From: Bryobacterales bacterium
GTDB taxonomy: Bacteria > Acidobacteriota > Terriglobia > Bryobacterales > Bryobacteraceae
Assembly (NCBI GenBank): GCA_003139735.1
Contig: PLGA01000189.1
Coordinates: 183 to 10,853 of the forward strand
Length of the DNA: 10,671 nucleotides
Direction: 5' to 3'
Of the stretch, positions 8,221 to 10,671 are shown one piece after another. Numbering within the stretch: position 1 is the stretch's first letter; every line of letters starts with the position of its first letter. The position numbers were made by a program, and so were the translations under genes. Below the pieces are notes generated by a model. The model did not search any database and had not been told where the DNA came from. It saw only the letters and a program-made list of their open reading frames with translations.

Positions 8221-9176
8221 GCGTTCTGGTCACTGGTTGCAACGGCTTCCTCGGGCGTGCGCTGGTGAACGCCCTCGATCCGGCCGAGGCGGTGGTGGGC
8301 GTAGGTCTGAGCCCAACTCCCGCCAGCCCAGGGATCTGTTACCGCCGGGTGGACGTCACGGACCGCGCTTCGGTGGCCGCCCTATTCCGGGAACACCGGT
8401 TTGTGTCCGTGTACCACTTTGCCGGCGTTACCGAGCATTCCCGCATCGTGGACCGGAAGAACGCCACGCTCGCGGAGACGCTGCGCGGGACGCTAAACCT
8501 GGTGGAGGAATTCGAAGCCTGCGGCGGCGAGCGGTTCGTGTACGCTTCGAGCGGCAAGGTCTACGGCCCCATGACCGGGCGGGGCCTGCGCGAAGACTGC
8601 CCGACGAATCCCACCAATGTCCTGGGGAAGATGAAACTGTCGGCTGAAAACCTCATCCGGTTCTTCGCCGAGGGATCTCCGCGGCGGTACATCCTGGCCC
8701 GCCTGTTCAATATTTTCGGTCCCACGCAGAAGCCTGCGTTCGTCGTGCCGGCCATCCTGACGCAATTGCGAACTTCGGGCGCCATCCGCCTGGGGGAACT
8801 CGGGCATAAGCGCGATTACCTTTACGTGGACGACGCCGTGGAAGCCTTGCTGACGCTTGCCCGCGCGGACTTGCCACAGGGCCTTTCGATATTCAATATC
8901 GGGTCGGGAGCGGCGCGCAGTGTAAAGGAGATTCTCGCCGAGTTGGAGGATCTATTGGGCTTCGAGATTCACGTAGAATCCGAGCCGGCCAGGCTGAGGC
9001 CCGATGAGTTCGAGGAGGAGTTCGCCGACACTGGGCGTCTACGCGCCCTCGGTTGGCGCCCCCGCCACGCTTTCCGGGACGGTCTGCGTGATACCGCGGC
9101 CTACTACGCTCCGGAGTTGCTGCCTGTGGGGACCGCGATGGAACGGCCGACCGCGATGGTTGATGATACAATTTAG
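8217..9176 (+). CDS. NAD(P)-dependent epimerase/dehydratase-family SDR lacking the catalytic Tyr
   Basis: A protein of 319 residues starting at the ATG that overlaps the stop of the preceding dehydratase gene. A longer open frame reaches back to 8070 but begins inside that gene. The Rossmann loop is G7-C-N-G10-F-L-G13. The Ser block is A-S111-S112-G-K-V-Y-G117, and [14 protein letters not shown] (199-212) and FNIGSG (226-231) are standard extended-SDR elements; ARLFNIFGP (161-169) is the substrate-loop block. At the place of the YxxxK motif the protein has L136-G-K-M-K140: the lysine is kept but the tyrosine is Leu. Position and fold suggest the 4-keto reductase or epimerase step after the GMD-like enzyme, for example towards GDP-rhamnose, but the missing Tyr makes the exact reaction uncertain. 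It could be a non-redox isomerase, a binding protein or an enzyme using another acid. The exact sugar is not readable. Confidence 0.85.
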   Translation: MSVLVTGCNGFLGRALVNALDPAEAVVGVGLSPTPASPGICYRRVDVTDRASVAALFREHRFVSVYHFAGVTEHSRIVDRKNATLAETLRGTLNLVEEFEACGGERFVYASSGKVYGPMTGRGLREDCPTNPTNVLGKMKLSAENLIRFFAEGSPRRYILARLFNIFGPTQKPAFVVPAILTQLRTSGAIRLGELGHKRDYLYVDDAVEALLTLARADLPQGLSIFNIGSGAARSVKEILAELEDLLGFEIHVESEPARLRPDEFEEEFADTGRLRALGWRPRHAFRDGLRDTAAYYAPELLPVGTAMERPTAMVDDTI

Positions 9177-9180
9177 TCGC

Positions 9181-9187
9181 GGGGAGG
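9181..9187 (+). promoter_or_regulatory. Strong Shine-Dalgarno GGGGAGG that sets a TTG start for nuoB
   Basis: GGGGAGG lies 5 nt before TTG at 9193 and between the preceding stop (9176) and the start. The in-frame ATG at 9163 would lie upstream of this site and inside the preceding gene, so TTG 9193 is the better start. Confidence 0.75.
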
Positions 9188-9192
9188 CACGG

Positions 9193-9759
9193 TTGGCATC
9201 TTTCCTTCAAAACCAGTTTGAACGCAGCGTGGTGACCACGTCGGTGGATTATGTTTTCAACTGGGCGCGCAAGTCGTCGGTGTGGCCGCTGACTTTCGGC
9301 CTGGCGTGCTGCGCCATTGAGATGATCGCGGCCAGTACGTCGCGGTTCGACATCGCGCGATTCGGAGCGGAGGTTTTCCGGCCCAGCCCGCGGCAATCCG
9401 ATCTGATGATTGTGGCGGGGACCGTCACCTTGAAGATGGCGCCGGTGCTCAAGCGCATCTGGGACCAGATGCCGGACCCCAAGTGGTGCATGTCCATGGG
9501 GGCGTGTTCGAGCGTGGGCGGCCCGTTCAATACTTACGCGGTGCTGCAGGGCGTGGACCGGATCGTACCCGTGGACGTGTATATTACCGGCTGCCCGCCG
9601 CGCCCCGAGAACCTGTTCTATGGGCTGCTCAAGCTGCAGGACAAGATCGACCAGATGACGTTCCTCGAAAAGCGCCCCACGGAGGTGCGGTTGGACGAGG
9701 CGATGCTGGCGGATTTCCAGCGGCAGGTTCGGATTTCGCAGATCCAGAACCCCGCGTAG
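9193..9759 (+). CDS. nuoB: NADH-quinone oxidoreductase subunit B (complex I, NuoB/PSST)
   Basis: A protein of 188 residues from the TTG start, a usual length for NuoB. NuoB sits in the peripheral arm of complex I next to the quinone pocket and carries iron-sulfur cluster N2, which passes electrons to quinone. All four cluster ligands are present: the tandem pair C39-C40 ([10 protein letters not shown]), C105 ([10 protein letters not shown]) and C134 (GCPPRPE). The amphipathic segment [20 protein letters not shown] (51-70) and the strands around [14 protein letters not shown] are also typical. Using ATG 9163 would add 10 residues and overlap the SDR gene, without a ribosome site. No nuoA lies upstream and no nuoC downstream; instead it is 16 nt after an SDR gene and 2 nt before pgeF. 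It may be a second copy, or this genome may have a scattered nuo set. Confidence 0.97.
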   Translation: MASFLQNQFERSVVTTSVDYVFNWARKSSVWPLTFGLACCAIEMIAASTSRFDIARFGAEVFRPSPRQSDLMIVAGTVTLKMAPVLKRIWDQMPDPKWCMSMGACSSVGGPFNTYAVLQGVDRIVPVDVYITGCPPRPENLFYGLLKLQDKIDQMTFLEKRPTEVRLDEAMLADFQRQVRISQIQNPA

Positions 9760-9761
9760 CC

Positions 9762-10421
9762 GTGTTCACCAAAGATTCGCGGCAAGTCTATCGCGTTCCG
9801 GAGCTGGATGCGATGGACTGGCTGGTCCACGGGTTCGGAACCCGCCACGCGGACGTCCCGGCGCTCTTCGATAACCTGGCCACGCTGCGGCAGATTCACT
9901 CGGCGACGTGCGTCGCGGCCGAGGGGCGGTCCGGCGTACTGGGTCCGGGGGACGCGTTGACGGAGAACACGCCCGACGCGGTAGTGGCCATCAGGACGGC
10001 CGACTGCATCCCGATCCTGCTGGTGGACGAACGCCGGCGGGCGGTGGCCGCGGTACATGCCGGATGGCGCGGGACGGCGGCGGGCATCGTCCAGCGCGCG
10101 GTGGAAGCCATGCGCGAGCGGTTTGGAACGCGGCCCGGGGATGTGCATGCGGCCATCGGACCAGGCATCGGCCCATGCTGCTACGAAGTGGGGCCGGAGG
10201 TGGCCGCGCAGTTCGGCTTGCAAGGGAGAACGCGCCTCGACCTGGCTGGCGCGAACCGGCGACAGCTCATCGAAGCCGGCGTAACGCCCGGCCGCGTCTA
10301 CGCGTCGAATTTATGCACCTTGTGCCGGCGGGAGGACTTCCATTCGTTCCGCCGGGACGGGGAAGCCGCGGGCCGGCAGTTTTCGTTCGCGGGCGTACGG
10401 CAAGCGTTACAGTTGAATTGA
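9762..10421 (+). CDS. pgeF: PgeF/YfiH laccase-domain protein (peptidoglycan editing factor, purine nucleoside phosphorylase family)
   Basis: A protein of 219 residues starting at GTG, 2 nt after the nuoB stop. The family's metal ligands are present: H46 (RQIHSATC), C82 (RTADCIPIL) and H99 (AVHAGWRGTAAG). Also conserved are HGFGTR (23-28), AIGPGIGPCCYEVGPEV (131-147), NLCTLCRR (183-190) and FHSFRRDG (193-200). Family members act on purine nucleosides (phosphorolysis, deamination) in the cytoplasm; E. coli YfiH also prevents L-Ser from replacing L-Ala in peptidoglycan precursors. The protein is shorter than the usual 240-250 residues: between HGFGTR and the RQIHS histidine there are only 14 residues, where typical members carry a longer Gly-rich and Asn-Leu segment. 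The core active site is intact, so this looks like a compact variant rather than a pseudogene. No clear Shine-Dalgarno is seen; translation is probably coupled to nuoB. Confidence 0.93.
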   Translation: MFTKDSRQVYRVPELDAMDWLVHGFGTRHADVPALFDNLATLRQIHSATCVAAEGRSGVLGPGDALTENTPDAVVAIRTADCIPILLVDERRRAVAAVHAGWRGTAAGIVQRAVEAMRERFGTRPGDVHAAIGPGIGPCCYEVGPEVAAQFGLQGRTRLDLAGANRRQLIEAGVTPGRVYASNLCTLCRREDFHSFRRDGEAAGRQFSFAGVRQALQLN

Positions 10422-10425
10422 GGGA
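10420..10425 (+). promoter_or_regulatory. Shine-Dalgarno GAGGGA overlapping the pgeF stop
   Basis: GAGGGA shares its first two bases with the pgeF TGA stop (10419-10421) and lies 5 nt before the ATG at 10431. It supports that start for the zinc-ribbon gene and close coupling of the two genes. Confidence 0.6.
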
Positions 10426-10430
10426 AAATC

Positions 10431-10671
10431 ATGTTCACATGGATCTGCCCGAAATGCGGGCGCGAAGTGCCGCCGGCTTACACAGACTGCCCGAATTGCA
10501 ATCCGCAGACCGTTCCCGCCGGCGGCGCGCCACCGCCGCGGCCTTACGCGCCCCAGCCTACGCCGGCCGGACCGGCGCCGCGCCGCCCTATCTGGCAATC
10601 CGCGCCGCCGCAGCAGCAGGCTCCGCCTTACGCCGCGCCACCGCAACAGCCTTACGCCGCGCCACCGCAAC
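10431..10671 (+). CDS. Zinc-ribbon protein with Pro/Gln/Ala-rich tail, 5' part only
   Basis: The first 80 codons of a gene that runs off the window; no stop has been reached. Residues 6-23 are a short zinc ribbon, C6-P-K-C9 then ten residues then C20-P-N-C23, the rubredoxin-like zinc-knuckle spacing common at the N-terminus of bacterial membrane or regulatory proteins. From residue 27 on the sequence is almost only Pro, Ala, Gln, Gly, Arg and Tyr, with PYA repeats; it is probably a disordered linker. In many proteins of this layout the linker leads to a membrane segment or another domain beyond, but that part is not visible. The ATG has a Shine-Dalgarno and lies 9 nt after the pgeF stop, so it probably belongs to the same transcript. 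The function is unknown; a metal-binding or membrane-associated role is a guess. Confidence 0.75.
   Translation, partial: MFTWICPKCGREVPPAYTDCPNCNPQTVPAGGAPPPRPYAPQPTPAGPAPRRPIWQSAPPQQQAPPYAAPPQQPYAAPPQ
10626..10671 (+). repeat. Tandem 24-nt repeat encoding PYAAPPQQ
   Basis: The unit from 10626 to 10649 repeats without a mismatch from 10650 up to the window end (22 of 24 nt visible). It encodes the octapeptide PYAAPPQQ in the low-complexity tail of the zinc-ribbon protein. Identity at the nucleotide level, including wobble positions, suggests recent slippage expansion. How many more copies follow is not visible. Confidence 0.85.

Noticed and set aside
10407..10670. Minus-strand Arg-rich frame at the right edge
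   Set aside because: It is the reverse of the zinc-ribbon gene's repetitive Pro/Ala/Gln codons; the + strand frame has a Shine-Dalgarno and a CxxC ribbon.
1..10671. Search for CRISPR, transposon, phage, toxin-antitoxin or other defence signatures
   Set aside because: No spaced repeats, transposase or integrase motifs, terminal inverted repeats or small toxin-antitoxin pairs were seen; all larger frames are explained by envelope, sugar, respiratory or housekeeping families.

Overview
The window is GC-rich, almost wholly coding, and every supported gene lies on the + strand. Two large Oar-type TonB-dependent receptors with an N-terminal carboxypeptidase-regulatory-like domain, a YceI-like protein, a short-form PgeF and a zinc-ribbon protein with a Pro/Gln/Ala tail suggest an Acidobacteriota genome, perhaps Solibacter/Bryobacter-like. 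That assignment is an inference from protein style; no rRNA or other phylogenetic marker is present.

Left block (1-7013), cell envelope: the 3' end of a YceI-like gene, then a tightly packed run of an exported/membrane PAP2 phosphatase, TonB-dependent receptor 1 (ATGA overlap with the phosphatase) and TonB-dependent receptor 2 (11-nt overlap with receptor 1). The overlaps and the lack of Shine-Dalgarno sequences before both receptors point to translational coupling. The likely theme is outer-membrane uptake or surface function plus phosphate removal from an isoprenoid or lipid phosphate; the substrate cannot be read from sequence.

Junction (7014-7197): the only sizeable intergenic region, 184 nt. 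It holds a GC-rich dyad (CCTACC-GA-GGTAGG with extended arms) inside a possible weak promoter, and a small hairpin just before the next gene. No convincing rho-independent terminator was seen.

Right block (7198-10671), probably one transcript: a GDP-mannose 4,6-dehydratase-like SDR; a second sugar-nucleotide SDR joined by an ATGA overlap, in which the canonical catalytic tyrosine is a leucine; an isolated nuoB (complex I subunit B) starting at TTG behind a strong Shine-Dalgarno; pgeF/yfiH; and the 5' end of a zinc-ribbon protein with a tandem-repeat tail. The two SDRs probably make a deoxysugar nucleotide for surface polysaccharide. nuoB has no other nuo gene beside it here.

I see no CRISPR array, transposase, integrase, tRNA, rRNA or recognisable defence system. 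The most useful leads are the Tyr-less SDR, the coupled phosphatase/receptor cassette, the orphan nuoB, and the dyad upstream of the sugar genes.
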